Below, piece after piece: positions 26,834 through 35,885 of a DNA stretch of 64,000 bases. The stretch is taken from contig CAZZMD010000001.1 in NCBI GenBank assembly GCA_964655355.1, positions 1-64,000 on the forward strand, read 5' to 3'. The translations under genes were made by a program, and so were the position numbers. This DNA comes from CALGDE01 sp964655355. GTDB lineage: Bacteria; Cyanobacteriota; Cyanobacteriia; CACIAM-69d. Each line of letters opens with the position of its first letter. Positions within the stretch are counted from its first letter, which is position 1. The notes under the pieces were generated by a model. It was not told the origin of the DNA and ran no database searches. It saw only the letters and a program-made list of their open reading frames with translations.

Positions 26834-27037
26834 ACAGCAAACGAATCGCAAACCGACGGTTATCTCCTCTTCAGACGTTCGGCTACTCCACCGTCAAATA
26901 GTGAATCCACCCGATACACTACGTTCAGGTTTGATAACACAGGTTCAAGTAAGGCAACGTCTTATCAGGTGGCTTATCAAACGGCATGAACGGGGCAACC
27001 ACCCCCTGCCACCCATTGAAAGCACCGCGGGGAGAGT

Positions 27038-28651
27038 ATGGGCGATTGGATCCTACCAACAGTCAGTGAATTATTAGGCGAGACCGATCCAAAGGCTCCC
27101 GTGGGGCACCTTTCCGCAGAACAGGGGTGGCATGGGGCACGGCGGACGTTAAAACATCTCCTGAAGTCTTATCTGGAGGATGTGGATGCAAACGCTGACG
27201 TAGAGACCCCCTGTTGGCAGATGGATAAGGCTGTCGGTGCAGCAGTTGGGGGTGCAGACGCTGTTGCGACGGCGGATCCCCCGAAAATGTCCCAAGGGGC
27301 CAGCCCTGATATGACTCAGGGATTGATTCTGACGGGGCCCCTACCGGTTTTTAATTCGCCGCAAATTCTCAAGCATTTTTCAACGTGGGTATTTAATGTC
27401 CCCACATGGCAGTCCCTATGGCAGTTGCCCGCAGAGGGGCACATGGGCCATGACCGGGACTCCGACGGGTTGTTGTCGGGGGGCGATCGCCCGAATCGCC
27501 CGATTACATTACTACCGGCGGATCCCCTAGCGCGGGAATGTTTTTGCCTGGTGATGCTTCCCCATTTCAGTCTGCTGTTTACCTGTCAGCACGAAGACGA
27601 CGGCACCGCCATTAATTTTCAGTATTCTTTCTCTCCCATGGTGATTGAGGAGGCTTGGCAGTTGCTGCGGGCCCGGATTGCAATCACCAGCGGTCACCAT
27701 TTGAAACAGCTGGATAACTTGGTGGCGCAGTTTATGCCGGTAGAACCCCGTTACGACATTGTGATGGAGTTTGGACAGCTCATGTGGCAGGCGATTCCAG
27801 CCCCCAGAGGAGCACGGACGGAGAAGCAAACTGCTGAGGGTCGTGCCTCCAGTTCTTCCCCGCCCGCCACATCTTGTCCCCTGCCGCCCCTAACTCAAAC
27901 ATCCATGGGGAATGGGACTGCGGACAATCACGATGATGTGGATTTCCTCCGGGCGTTTGCCCATGGGATTCGAACGCCTTTAGCAACAATCCGCACCTAT
28001 ACCCAGTTGCTGAAGCGGAAAAAGTTGCCGGCGGATGTCCTAAAACACTTGGACAAAATTGATCGGGAATGTTCCGAACAGATTGATCGCTTTGATCTGA
28101 TTTTTAAAGCGGTGGAGATTGAGACTTCGAACGGGTTGTCGAATTCGCCCTTCCATTCTTTCTGTTTGAAGAAGGTGATCCATGAGGGGCAGGACCGATG
28201 GCAGCGTCAGGCAGAGCGCCATAATTTGATCTTTGAGGCGGGTGTACCCTCTGTGATTCCCCCCATCGCTGGGGATTGTGAGTTGCTGGATCAGATGCTG
28301 ACGGAACTGATTGAGACCTTAATTCGGAGTTTGCCGGCGGGCAGCCATATTGCATTAAACGTGATTCCAACGGGCGATCACGTGAAGCTGGAGCTGGTGT
28401 GTGACGACTGCCAGGCGCAGGATGGGGGCTGGCTGGGCTGGGGGCATTCTTCATTCCAAGCGATCGGGCGATTGCTATCGTTCCAGCCGGAGACGGGCAG
28501 CTTAAGCCTGAATTTGGAAGTCACCAAAAATCTATTCCAGGCGATCGGCGGCAAGTTGACGGTGCGCCATAGTCCCCAACGGGGAGATGTGATCACCATT
28601 TTCTTGCCGGTGGATGATAGCCCGGCCCCGGCCAAATCTTGGTTTGTTTAG
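27038..28651 (+). CDS. Sensor histidine kinase-like protein with degenerate ATP-binding domain
   Basis: The 537-residue protein has an N-terminal ~270-residue region without membrane segments, then a dimerisation/phosphoacceptor helix with HGIRTPLATIRTYTQLL (His309), then a HATPase-like region. The ATP-binding boxes are poorly conserved. The N-box asparagine is replaced (ELIETLIRSL), the DxGxG position reads DDCQAQDGGW, and the second glycine box reads TGSLSLNLEVTKNL. It may be an inactive kinase or a histidine phosphoacceptor for another kinase. The CHAT protease gene starts 45 bases downstream on the same strand, suggesting a joint function. Confidence 0.8.
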   Translation: MGDWILPTVSELLGETDPKAPVGHLSAEQGWHGARRTLKHLLKSYLEDVDANADVETPCWQMDKAVGAAVGGADAVATADPPKMSQGASPDMTQGLILTGPLPVFNSPQILKHFSTWVFNVPTWQSLWQLPAEGHMGHDRDSDGLLSGGDRPNRPITLLPADPLARECFCLVMLPHFSLLFTCQHEDDGTAINFQYSFSPMVIEEAWQLLRARIAITSGHHLKQLDNLVAQFMPVEPRYDIVMEFGQLMWQAIPAPRGARTEKQTAEGRASSSSPPATSCPLPPLTQTSMGNGTADNHDDVDFLRAFAHGIRTPLATIRTYTQLLKRKKLPADVLKHLDKIDRECSEQIDRFDLIFKAVEIETSNGLSNSPFHSFCLKKVIHEGQDRWQRQAERHNLIFEAGVPSVIPPIAGDCELLDQMLTELIETLIRSLPAGSHIALNVIPTGDHVKLELVCDDCQAQDGGWLGWGHSSFQAIGRLLSFQPETGSLSLNLEVTKNLFQAIGGKLTVRHSPQRGDVITIFLPVDDSPAPAKSWFV

Positions 28652-28695
28652 GACTGAGTTAGCCTTGGAGCAGTAATGCTGCTTGGTATTTCCCC

Positions 28696-30642
28696 ATGGC
28701 TTGGCTTGGTTCCCGCTCCCTAGTTCAGCGTTCCCCCCGTCGGCAAGCATTGGTATCGGCGATCGCCCCGGTGTTGCTGTGGGGGGCGGGGATGGCGATC
28801 GCCCCATTGCCGGTGGCGTCCCAAGGTGATACTCAGCCCCTGCCGGACAATTGGCCGGTGTTGGTCAACCAGGCGATCGTCCAGCGCGATTTTTTGCGGG
28901 TGCTGGATCTGCAAGAGCGTGCCTTAGCCGCGACCGATCCCGACGACAAGGGCGAGATTACGGATTTGTTGGACGGCATCAGTCAGGCGCAATTGTCCCT
29001 GGGGCGCAATCAAGCGGCGTTGGATACGATGCAGCGCTATGTGGAGATGACCGGTGGGCAAGTGCCTTACGCCATGCTGGGGCGGGCGGGCTTAGGGCAT
29101 TTTCGCTTGGGACGCTATGACCGGGCCGCGGAGCTGATTACGATCGCGATCGAGGGTTGGGAAAAGTTACGGGAAGGGGAAGAGGAGGATCTCAATCGCA
29201 TTACGTTGCTGGAGCAGCAGTCCTATCTCTACCGGCTCCTAGTTAAGACGCTGATTGCGGCGGGGCGCACCGATGAGGCATTGGTATGGGCGGAACGCAG
29301 TCGGGCGCGATCGCTGGTGGAACTCCTGGTGCAACAGGAAAGCGGGACGGCCGCAACGGTCCCCCCGATCCCCACCCTCAAGGACATCAAAGCAACGGCG
29401 CGATCGCAGAAGGCAACCCTGGTGATCTACTCCGTTCTGAGCCACACGGACAAAATCTATGGGGATGATCTCGAAGACGATCGCCTTCTGGGCATTTGGG
29501 CCGTCTCCCCCAAGGGCAAAATTACGTTTCAAAAGGTCGATCTGCGGGCTCGGGAAATTGAATCCCTGCTAGGGCTAGTACAGAGCACCCAAAGCGTGGT
29601 CACCTCCCCGTTCCCGATCCCCAATATTCCCCAACTGCACACGTTACATGAGCTGCTCATTGATCCCATTGCCGACGCCCTGCCGCAGGATCCCAATGAG
29701 CGGGTTATTTTTGTTCTCCAAGGCTCCCTCTATCTGATCCCCATCGCCGCCCTCCAGGACGAAGAAAACCGCTATCTTGTGGAACGGCATACCCTGGGCA
29801 CTGCGCCCTCCGTCCAGGCCCTAGCCCTGGCAACGGACCTGAAAAAAAAGCGGGGCAATGATCTCAAGGGGGGGCTCGTCATTGGAAATCCAGAATTAAT
29901 GCCCCTGGTGCCCGTAGGACGCGATCGCTCCCCGGAACGGCTGAGTGCCCTCCCCGGCGCAGAATCGGAGGCGGAGGTGATCGCCAAACTGCTGAATGCG
30001 GACCTATTGCTCACGGATCAGGCCACCGAAACCCGCGTGCGCCAGACCATTGAACGTCAGCCCATCTTGCACTTCGCCACCCATGGGCTATTGAATTTGG
30101 ACGCCAACCTCAACGAATTTGGGTTGCCCCTGGATCCCAATGCCCGCACGGCGAGGGAAGGGGGAGTAACCGTATCCCCCGGCGGCGTGGTGGTGGGGGA
30201 TGGGGTGTTTATCAATGGGGTGCCCGCCAATATTGCCCTGGCCCGGGAAGGGGTTGCCCGGCCAGCGGTGCCGGGGATTTTGGCATTGGCGTCAGACCCC
30301 TACAATGACGGACTGTTCAAGGCGACGGAAATTGCCCAGTTGAATTTACAGGCCCAGATGGTGGTGCTCAGCGCCTGCGATACGGGGCGGGGGCGGGTGA
30401 CGGGGGATGGGGTCGTGGGTCTGGCGCGGGCATTTATGGCGGCGGGGATCCCGACGGTGGTGGCGTCCCTATGGAAAGTGCCCGACGATGCGACACGGGC
30501 GTTGATGGTGGCCTTTTATCGGGCATTGTTGGACGGGCAAGATAAAGCCCAAGCCCTGCGCACCGCCATGTTAGTGGCGAAACAAGAATTTCCCGGTGTG
30601 CGCAATTGGGCGGCATTCACCGTCCTGGGCACACCAGACTAA
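28696..30642 (+). CDS. TPR-CHAT domain protease-like protein, probably exported
   Basis: The 648-residue protein begins with a basic, then hydrophobic stretch that looks like a signal peptide ending near PVASQG. TPR-like helices occupy roughly 50-210. The C-terminal half is a CHAT domain, a caspase-like peptidase: the catalytic His463 lies in HFATHG and Cys561 in LSACDTGRG, and the late GVVGLARAFMAAGIPTVVASLW signature is intact. The protein should be an active cysteine peptidase. Its targets are unknown. It follows the degenerate histidine kinase by 45 bases and is probably in the same transcript. Confidence 0.9.
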   Translation: MAWLGSRSLVQRSPRRQALVSAIAPVLLWGAGMAIAPLPVASQGDTQPLPDNWPVLVNQAIVQRDFLRVLDLQERALAATDPDDKGEITDLLDGISQAQLSLGRNQAALDTMQRYVEMTGGQVPYAMLGRAGLGHFRLGRYDRAAELITIAIEGWEKLREGEEEDLNRITLLEQQSYLYRLLVKTLIAAGRTDEALVWAERSRARSLVELLVQQESGTAATVPPIPTLKDIKATARSQKATLVIYSVLSHTDKIYGDDLEDDRLLGIWAVSPKGKITFQKVDLRAREIESLLGLVQSTQSVVTSPFPIPNIPQLHTLHELLIDPIADALPQDPNERVIFVLQGSLYLIPIAALQDEENRYLVERHTLGTAPSVQALALATDLKKKRGNDLKGGLVIGNPELMPLVPVGRDRSPERLSALPGAESEAEVIAKLLNADLLLTDQATETRVRQTIERQPILHFATHGLLNLDANLNEFGLPLDPNARTAREGGVTVSPGGVVVGDGVFINGVPANIALAREGVARPAVPGILALASDPYNDGLFKATEIAQLNLQAQMVVLSACDTGRGRVTGDGVVGLARAFMAAGIPTVVASLWKVPDDATRALMVAFYRALLDGQDKAQALRTAMLVAKQEFPGVRNWAAFTVLGTPD

Positions 30643-30672
30643 ACAATCCAAGGCAATGATTTATTTCTTGAT

Positions 30673-31494
30673 CTATGTCTTCTCGCTCGGTTCCGGCTCG
30701 GTCATTTCCGCCGCCGTTTCCGCTGCCGAATCGGACACGGTTTCATAGCCTTCGGTTTCAATAGCCGTCTCAACAGCCGTCTCAAGGGCGATCGCCCCAG
30801 CCACCTCGGGATTACGCTTCGAAAATCCCCAGGAGAAAATAGCCGCGATAAAAGTAATCATCAACCAATCCGGCGGCACCCATAGCCCCACATGGAACGC
30901 TTCCCCCAACGCCCGCAACGTTAGGCGAATCCCCACCAACGCCACGGTCAAATAGCCCGCCGTTTCCAAATACGTAAACTCTTCCAGCCAGCGAATAAAT
31001 AGCCCCGCCATAAACCGCAGGGTAATCACCCCAATGGTGCCGCCGGCCAACACTAACCAAGTCTCATCGGAAATGGCGATCGCCGTCGTCACGCTATCCA
31101 ACGAAAACGCCAAATCCGTAAAGGCGATCGTCGGCACCGCCTGCCAAAGCCCTTTGAAATTAAATCCGCTGCCGCCGCCTTCTCCCTCCTCGCCAGCGGT
31201 GAAATAGCGGAACACCAACCACAGCAGATAGGCCGCCCCCACCAACTCAAACTGCCAAAAATGGATGATCCAGGTGGCCAACAAAATCAGCGCCACCCGC
31301 AGGATAAACGCCACCACCAGCCCCAAATCCAACGCCCGCCGCTGCACCTTCGGATCCTCTAGACCTTGGGCGATCGCCGCCAGGGCAATGGCATTATCCG
31401 CCGAGAGCACCGCCTCCAACACCACCAGTACCACCAGCAGAAAAAAGGTATCGACCCCAACACTCGGATAAAAGTCGAGGAACTGGTCTAACAT
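30673..31494 (-). CDS. TerC family integral membrane protein
   Basis: The 273-residue protein has seven or so hydrophobic helices with the TerC signature: EAVLSADNAIALAAIA near the start and DLAFSLDSVTTAIAIS in the middle, each with acidic residues thought to bind metal. Family members are linked to manganese or calcium handling and to insertion of membrane proteins; in plants TerC is needed for thylakoid membrane biogenesis. The last ~45 residues are acidic, Glu/Thr/Ala-rich and repetitive. It is divergent from psaM. Confidence 0.9.
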   Translation of the reverse strand: MLDQFLDFYPSVGVDTFFLLVVLVVLEAVLSADNAIALAAIAQGLEDPKVQRRALDLGLVVAFILRVALILLATWIIHFWQFELVGAAYLLWLVFRYFTAGEEGEGGGSGFNFKGLWQAVPTIAFTDLAFSLDSVTTAIAISDETWLVLAGGTIGVITLRFMAGLFIRWLEEFTYLETAGYLTVALVGIRLTLRALGEAFHVGLWVPPDWLMITFIAAIFSWGFSKRNPEVAGAIALETAVETAIETEGYETVSDSAAETAAEMTEPEPSEKT

Positions 31495-31615
31495 TCAATG
31501 CCCCCAGGCTGCAGGAAAACAGAAAATACAAATAAAGCAAAAAGCGGAAACGTCATTCCATTATCGCCAGAATCAACGCCAGACACTAGCGCCCCGGCAG
31601 AACGACCCCCACTAA

Positions 31616-31633
31616 TCTATTACGCCTTGTAAC
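31616..31633 (-). promoter_or_regulatory. Possible HLR1-like (RpaB-binding) site upstream of psaM
   Basis: Read on the reverse strand the 18 bases are GTTACAAG-GC-GTAATAGA. The HLR1 element bound by RpaB is two GTTACA(A/T)(A/T)-like octamers separated by two bases. The first half matches at seven of eight positions, the second only at five. It lies about 85 bases before the psaM start. PSI genes are known RpaB targets. A weak call made by eye. Confidence 0.3.
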
Positions 31634-31717
31634 AAAACTGTTCCACAAGCCAGCCCGACGGACCAGAGTAGGAGAGATTATCTCCACACCCCCTTGATAA
31701 CCAGGAGTTTATACACC

Positions 31718-31813
31718 ATGGCGCTTTCAGATACCCAAGTCTTCGCAGCCCTGTTGATCGCCTTGATTCCCGGCGTATTGGCATTCCGTCTTTCCACCGC
31801 TCTCTATAAGTAG
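31718..31813 (+). CDS. psaM: Photosystem I reaction centre subunit XII (PsaM)
   Basis: A 31-codon gene encodes a single-helix PSI subunit that packs near the trimer interface in cyanobacteria. The product begins MALSDTQVFAALLIALIP and ends in FRLSTALYK, which is the family sequence and length almost throughout. AGGAG lies about ten bases before the ATG. It is a monocistronic-looking gene between the divergent terC gene and a structured downstream region. Confidence 0.95.
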   Translation: MALSDTQVFAALLIALIPGVLAFRLSTALYK

Positions 31814-31918
31814 ACGTTGGACTCCGTAGACTTTGAATTTCACTGATCAGCGGAGACCCGCGGATCGCTTGCGACATCGACCCTTGAGCCACTGGGCATT
31901 GGGGATGTCAATGTCGGG

Positions 31919-31994
31919 ATCGGGTTCATTAAGCCATAGGACGCTAGTCGGGGATCACATCCTCGGCTGACTCCGGGGGTTTAGTGAACCCGAT
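31919..31994. terminator. Long-stem structured element downstream of psaM (spacer 31814-32292)
   Basis: Positions 31919-31932 pair with 31981-31994 in a 14-bp stem with a single G-T pair, enclosing about 48 bases with a minor inner stem (AGTC 31946-31949 with GACT 31969-31972). No T-run follows. It lies ~105 bases after psaM and ~300 before the next gene, in a 479-base gap otherwise without genes. It could be a 3'-end stabiliser for the short psaM message, a terminator, or a small RNA. Confidence 0.55.
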
Positions 31995-32292
31995 TTAGCG
32001 TTGGTATAGGTAGGTATAAAATCTATCGAGAAAGCGCCAGAATCCATCGGGAAAGATCCTAAAACGAGGCGGATAGGTCGCAGATAGGCAGGGGCGATCG
32101 CCCTCAATTCCCCAGTAATCTAGGGCTGCCAGTTGGCCGCACGCCATAGATTTGTTAAAACACTAATCACAGGCTAGTTAAAACGTTTCAAAGCCTTGCA
32201 GCCACTAGCCATCCCATCTATTTCTGAGGGACAGACTCCACTGGGTTAAGCTGTTCCCCACACTCCGGTCGCGCCTTTTTATTTCCTACCCC

Positions 32293-32790
32293 ATGGTCTC
32301 GCCCCAACGCCGCCCACCGACTCCACAACCTTCCCGACGCCGACAGCGCCGCAGCGGTTCCTCCCTTCAATCGTCCGCTGCTCGCCGCCCGTCGTCTCAA
32401 CGGTCTCAACGTCAGGGCCCGGCCGGCACGACCCGCCCCCTCAAGCGCAAGCCCACGTCTCCCAAGAAAATTCCCAAGACGACCCTAAACCGCGCCGTTG
32501 TGGTGCAAACCCTGGAACTGGGGATCAAGTTAGGGGTTAACGGCATTCTCGGCACCGCCGCCATTATTGGTCTGGCGAAGCTGGTGCCCTATGCTTTCCA
32601 TCGCCATAGCGGCCTGCAACAGCTTCAGGCCGAGGCGATCGCCGTCGAAGGGCGGGTGCAGGAATTACAGCAAGACTTCGGGCGATATTTTGATCCCAAA
32701 GAAGCCGAGGCGATCGCCCGCCAAGAAACCATCCGCCTCACCCCGAACCAGCGACATATTTACTTCCAGAGCGAGCCAACTTCCCGCTAG
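32293..32790 (+). CDS. Basic, single-span membrane protein with coiled coil, unknown function
   Basis: The 165-residue protein starts with ~70 residues rich in Arg, Ser, Pro and Gln (pI very high, likely disordered). One hydrophobic segment follows (ELGIKLGVNGILGTAAIIGLAKLVPYAF), then a coiled-coil stretch LQQLQAEAIAVEGRVQELQ and the tail RQETIRLTPNQRHIYFQ. The layout recalls the small FtsB/DivIC-like division proteins, but the evidence is only architectural. It ends 18 bases before the convergent HerA-like gene. Confidence 0.65.
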   Translation: MVSPQRRPPTPQPSRRRQRRSGSSLQSSAARRPSSQRSQRQGPAGTTRPLKRKPTSPKKIPKTTLNRAVVVQTLELGIKLGVNGILGTAAIIGLAKLVPYAFHRHSGLQQLQAEAIAVEGRVQELQQDFGRYFDPKEAEAIARQETIRLTPNQRHIYFQSEPTSR

Positions 32791-32808
32791 CATCGCCCTC
32801 GAACATCA

Positions 32809-34584
32809 CTAAAATCCCAAGTCCGCCTTAGCAGCCTCAGCCTTCTCCAGGAGCACCTCATCGGGCATCTCCTCCCAATTCACATCCCCAATTTCTGCAT
32901 AGAACGCCTCATCGTAGGACCGGGTCCGCACCACCACCGGCATCGGCACCGCATGGCCTAGCACCAGCGCCTGTTGCTTTGAATCCAACTTCGCCAGCAC
33001 CGATCGCAAACTTTGCCCGCCCGATACCCCAGTAAAAATGGCATCAATGTCCTTATCGTCATTGAGCAACGCCGTAATCCGCGTCCCCACCTGGGACATC
33101 ACCTCGTTATCAATCCCCGACGGACGCTGATCCACCACCAGCAAAGTTACAAAATATTTGCGCATCTCCCGCGCAATCACCCCAAAAATGGTTTGCCGCG
33201 CCGTATGAGGGTCCAAAAATCGGTGGGCTTCCTCAATCACAATCATGAGTTGACGGGGCTTATCCACCGGGTTTTTAGTTTGTAAAAACTTTTCGGCTTT
33301 GCGGACGTAGCGACCGTGGATGCGTCGAGAAATAATATTCGTCGCCAGCATATAGGCCAACATATTGGACTGGGAGCCAAATTCGATAATGACGTGGCGA
33401 CCGGCTTCTAAATCCTCTTGAATTTGGGCAATGTAATTGTGAGGGCAAGCATTACGAATATAGGCAATGTCGTCCAATCGGGTTAGCTTCCGCTGCAGCG
33501 CCATAATGGATGGCTTGCTCCCCATTTTCATTTCACAGAAATCTTGGATTTCTTCGTTGCTCATACTCAACAGCCGAGAAATCCAAGCTTTACCAAATTC
33601 ATTGCGCAAAATAATTGCATTTTCTAAGCTCGCTTCTGACAGATTGAGTTCAGAACTAACAAGAGTTAAATCCTCCACATCAATCTGGTCATAGCTAATA
33701 TAAAGTTCCTGGGCATCCCTCACCCCTCGACGCTTCGTAGACGCCGCATCCAGGGTATAAATCTGAACTAAGCTGGGAAAAAGTTGCCGTAATCCCTTCA
33801 CCGTATTGACGCTTTTTCCTTCGGTCATGGCCTCCCAGCCATACTCCGAATGCATATCAAAAATCAGGTTGACCGCCACCTGTTTTCGAATGACACCGGC
33901 CAGCAACAACCGGGTCAAAAATGACTTTCCCGTCCCCGATTTACCAAAGACCCCATTACTACGTTCGACGAACCGTTCCAGGTCTAAACACACGGGAACA
34001 TCCATATCAATGGGCATCCCGATCGCGAAATTTTTCCGCTGGGGATCATCTTCCCAACCAAACACAATCCGAAAATCCCGTTCGCTAGCGTCATAAACCT
34101 GGGAAAAATGGCTGGGGATCGTTTTAACGGGCAACAGTTGAACGGTGGCGTTGGTATTGGCTTGGAAGGAACCCGCCCCGTTCAAATTAGATTTCTTGCC
34201 ATTTTTGCCACTCTTACCATTGGTCTTGCCATTGGTCGCTAGACGATTGGCGATCGCCCCAGAATTATCCTCGGGCACATACATCAACATCGGCGTCAGA
34301 TCGATGGTGCCGTAGGTGCTGCTGCCCGCCAAAATTTCCCGCATAAAATCATCATTGGGATCGGGGGGATCAACGGCAATGCGCTGGCTAGAGGTCCCCA
34401 ACGCCACATCGGTCAACATGCAGAAAAAATGGGTTTGTCGCCCCCGCACCACCAGGAATTTCCCCACCCGCATGGTTTCCACGGACACATCTCCATTGAG
34501 GCGCACCTCCAATCCCTCACTAAGGGATCCTTGGATCACCGTTCCCATCGGGGTCAGAGCACTAGCGTTGGAAAAGTCGGGCAT
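32809..34584 (-). CDS. HerA-like (DUF87) hexameric ATPase/translocase
   Basis: The 591-residue protein has an N-terminal HAS-barrel-like region, a linker rich in Gly, Lys and Asn around 120-145, and a HerA/FtsK-type ATPase. Walker A is GKSGTGKSFLTRLLL, Walker B is LMIVIEEAHRFLDP, and VVDQRPSGIDNEVMSQVGTRI carries the sensor and arginine-finger region. HerA proteins pump DNA and often work with the nuclease NurA. No NurA or other nuclease gene is adjacent here. It lies 83 bases downstream of speD on the same strand, at the end of the polyamine-related cluster. Confidence 0.85.
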   Translation of the reverse strand: MPDFSNASALTPMGTVIQGSLSEGLEVRLNGDVSVETMRVGKFLVVRGRQTHFFCMLTDVALGTSSQRIAVDPPDPNDDFMREILAGSSTYGTIDLTPMLMYVPEDNSGAIANRLATNGKTNGKSGKNGKKSNLNGAGSFQANTNATVQLLPVKTIPSHFSQVYDASERDFRIVFGWEDDPQRKNFAIGMPIDMDVPVCLDLERFVERSNGVFGKSGTGKSFLTRLLLAGVIRKQVAVNLIFDMHSEYGWEAMTEGKSVNTVKGLRQLFPSLVQIYTLDAASTKRRGVRDAQELYISYDQIDVEDLTLVSSELNLSEASLENAIILRNEFGKAWISRLLSMSNEEIQDFCEMKMGSKPSIMALQRKLTRLDDIAYIRNACPHNYIAQIQEDLEAGRHVIIEFGSQSNMLAYMLATNIISRRIHGRYVRKAEKFLQTKNPVDKPRQLMIVIEEAHRFLDPHTARQTIFGVIAREMRKYFVTLLVVDQRPSGIDNEVMSQVGTRITALLNDDKDIDAIFTGVSGGQSLRSVLAKLDSKQQALVLGHAVPMPVVVRTRSYDEAFYAEIGDVNWEEMPDEVLLEKAEAAKADLGF

Positions 34585-34656
34585 GGTTTAACCGGGAACA
34601 AGAAGGGCGGCAGATGGGGGAGATTTTTGTGGAGGGATTACTAACTACTAATTTTA

Positions 34657-34700
34657 TGATTATTGTACTAATTGAATTTGATTATTGTACTCGTTGAATT
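34657..34700. repeat. 22-bp tandem duplication across the speD stop codon
   Basis: A 22-bp unit (34657-34678) is repeated at 34679-34700 with two differences, both within GTACTAATTG versus GTACTCGTTG. The duplication covers the last codons and the TAG stop of speD. Confidence 0.85.
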
Positions 34701-35141
34701 GAGGGAAACGTTAGAGATTGAACGAGATATCGGATTAGTCCCTGGTTGGGTCCCTGGGGCGATCGCCATCGGTCGTAAAATCTGCTGGGCGTGATGGTGG
34801 GTGGGAGCGAGGAACTCCAGGACCGTTTGGCACGCGGCAGCGGGGTCAGCGCGATCGCCACAGGTGAATAAATCCAGGGCTGCGTACCCCCGCTCGGGCC
34901 AGGTATGGAGGGACAAATGGGATTCACTGAGGAGCAATAACACCGTTGCCCCCTGGGGGTGGAATTGGTGGCGCTGCGATCGCAACACAGACAAATTTCC
35001 CCGGTCCGCCGCCCGGATTAGCAGCTGTTCGAGCTGGTCCGCAGGGTCCAGGCGATCGCGATCGCACCCGTAGCAATCCACCAACCAATGGCTGGCGTTG
35101 GGAATTGAATCCAATGGGATCTCCTGCTCCTGATCGGCCAT
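34668..35141 (-). CDS. speD: S-adenosylmethionine decarboxylase proenzyme
   Basis: SpeD makes the aminopropyl donor for spermidine synthesis. The proenzyme cuts itself before a serine to create its pyruvoyl group; here that serine (about residue 77) is in SESHLSLHTWPE, followed by the conserved YAALDLFTCGD. The N-terminal ASHWLVDCYGCD is typical of the short prokaryotic class. The ATG at 35141 follows the upstream gene's TAA by 4 bases within TAAGGGG; a GTG at 35159 would overlap that gene. The last ~25 residues are low-complexity and lie in a 22-bp duplication. Part of a cluster with the DUF4178 and SpeE-like genes. Confidence 0.9.
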   Translation of the reverse strand: MADQEQEIPLDSIPNASHWLVDCYGCDRDRLDPADQLEQLLIRAADRGNLSVLRSQRHQFHPQGATVLLLLSESHLSLHTWPERGYAALDLFTCGDRADPAAACQTVLEFLAPTHHHAQQILRPMAIAPGTQPGTNPISRSISNVSLNSTSTIIKFN

Positions 35142-35145
35142 CCCC

Positions 35146-35748
35146 TTACCGGTAGACACTTTCGCCGTCTCCGGGAAGGACCGTCAACGAGCGCGGCGGC
35201 ACCGATTGCCCCGCCGAAATTTCCCGTTTGCCGCCCCAATCTTCGATGGATAGCACCAAGCCGTTGGGGCCAACATAATCGTAATAATTGCAATTTTCGG
35301 CGGTGCGCTGGCCGGTGGAGGTCAGGCGCGTCATTGTGGCATTGCTGGCTTCTTCTAGGCGGTAATCATTGCCCTGGTAGGTCAGTTCCTGGGGAGGGTC
35401 GCCGCTAATATCCAAATCCTTAACCGATTCCAACATTGCCGTCTCTAAAACGTCATCTTCTTCAACGGATAAGTAACTAATGCGATCGCCAATTTGCAAT
35501 AAATATTCCATCCAGACGAAGCCGTCATCGTTATAGGTCATTTTGCCTTCAACAATCCAATCTTCATCGAAGTATTGAACGACATCGCCGATATGCAAAT
35601 CGAATAAAATCGCCGTGGAATCGGGGGGGTACTGACGACGATTACTGCGATTACTGCCGCGACTCGATGGGGTTCCGTTTTGATTGCCGAGAAGAGTAAT
35701 GATGAAGACGGCGGCGGCAGCCAGGACAAGAACGATCAGCCAAGTCAT
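35146..35748 (-). CDS. DUF4178 domain protein, membrane-anchored
   Basis: The 200-residue protein starts with a membrane segment (TWLIVLVLAAAAVFIITLLG), then an Arg/Ser/Asn linker, then a DUF4178 domain: LHIGDVVQYFDEDWIVEGKMTYNDDGFVWMEYLL, a GDRISYLSVEEDD strand and the tail IEDWGGKREISAG. The domain has no established activity. The anchor places it on the membrane, facing outward or inward unknown. It lies between the SpeE-like gene and speD on the same strand and almost touches speD, which points to translational coupling and a shared pathway. Confidence 0.85.
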   Translation of the reverse strand: MTWLIVLVLAAAAVFIITLLGNQNGTPSSRGSNRSNRRQYPPDSTAILFDLHIGDVVQYFDEDWIVEGKMTYNDDGFVWMEYLLQIGDRISYLSVEEDDVLETAMLESVKDLDISGDPPQELTYQGNDYRLEEASNATMTRLTSTGQRTAENCNYYDYVGPNGLVLSIEDWGGKREISAGQSVPPRSLTVLPGDGESVYR

Positions 35749-35829
35749 ACGTATGCGCTCCCAAGACAGGTTGAAGTAAGAGGATCGGTAATAGGGGGGA
35801 CGGCGGAGCTGACTAACTTAATTGTGACC

Positions 35830-35885
35830 TAAGTTGAAATCAATAAGTTGAAATCAACAAGTTGAAACTAGTCAGTCGAAGTCAA
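35830..35885. repeat. 14-bp tandem repeat across the SpeE-like stop codon
   Basis: Four 14-bp units run from 35830: TAAGTTGAAATCAA twice exactly, then CAAGTTGAAACTAG and TCAGTCGAAGTCAA. The last unit covers the stop codon of the SpeE-like gene on the reverse strand. Confidence 0.9.

Noticed and set aside
32809..34584. HerA-based antiphage defence system
   Set aside because: No NurA, SIR2, DUF4297 or other effector gene is adjacent.
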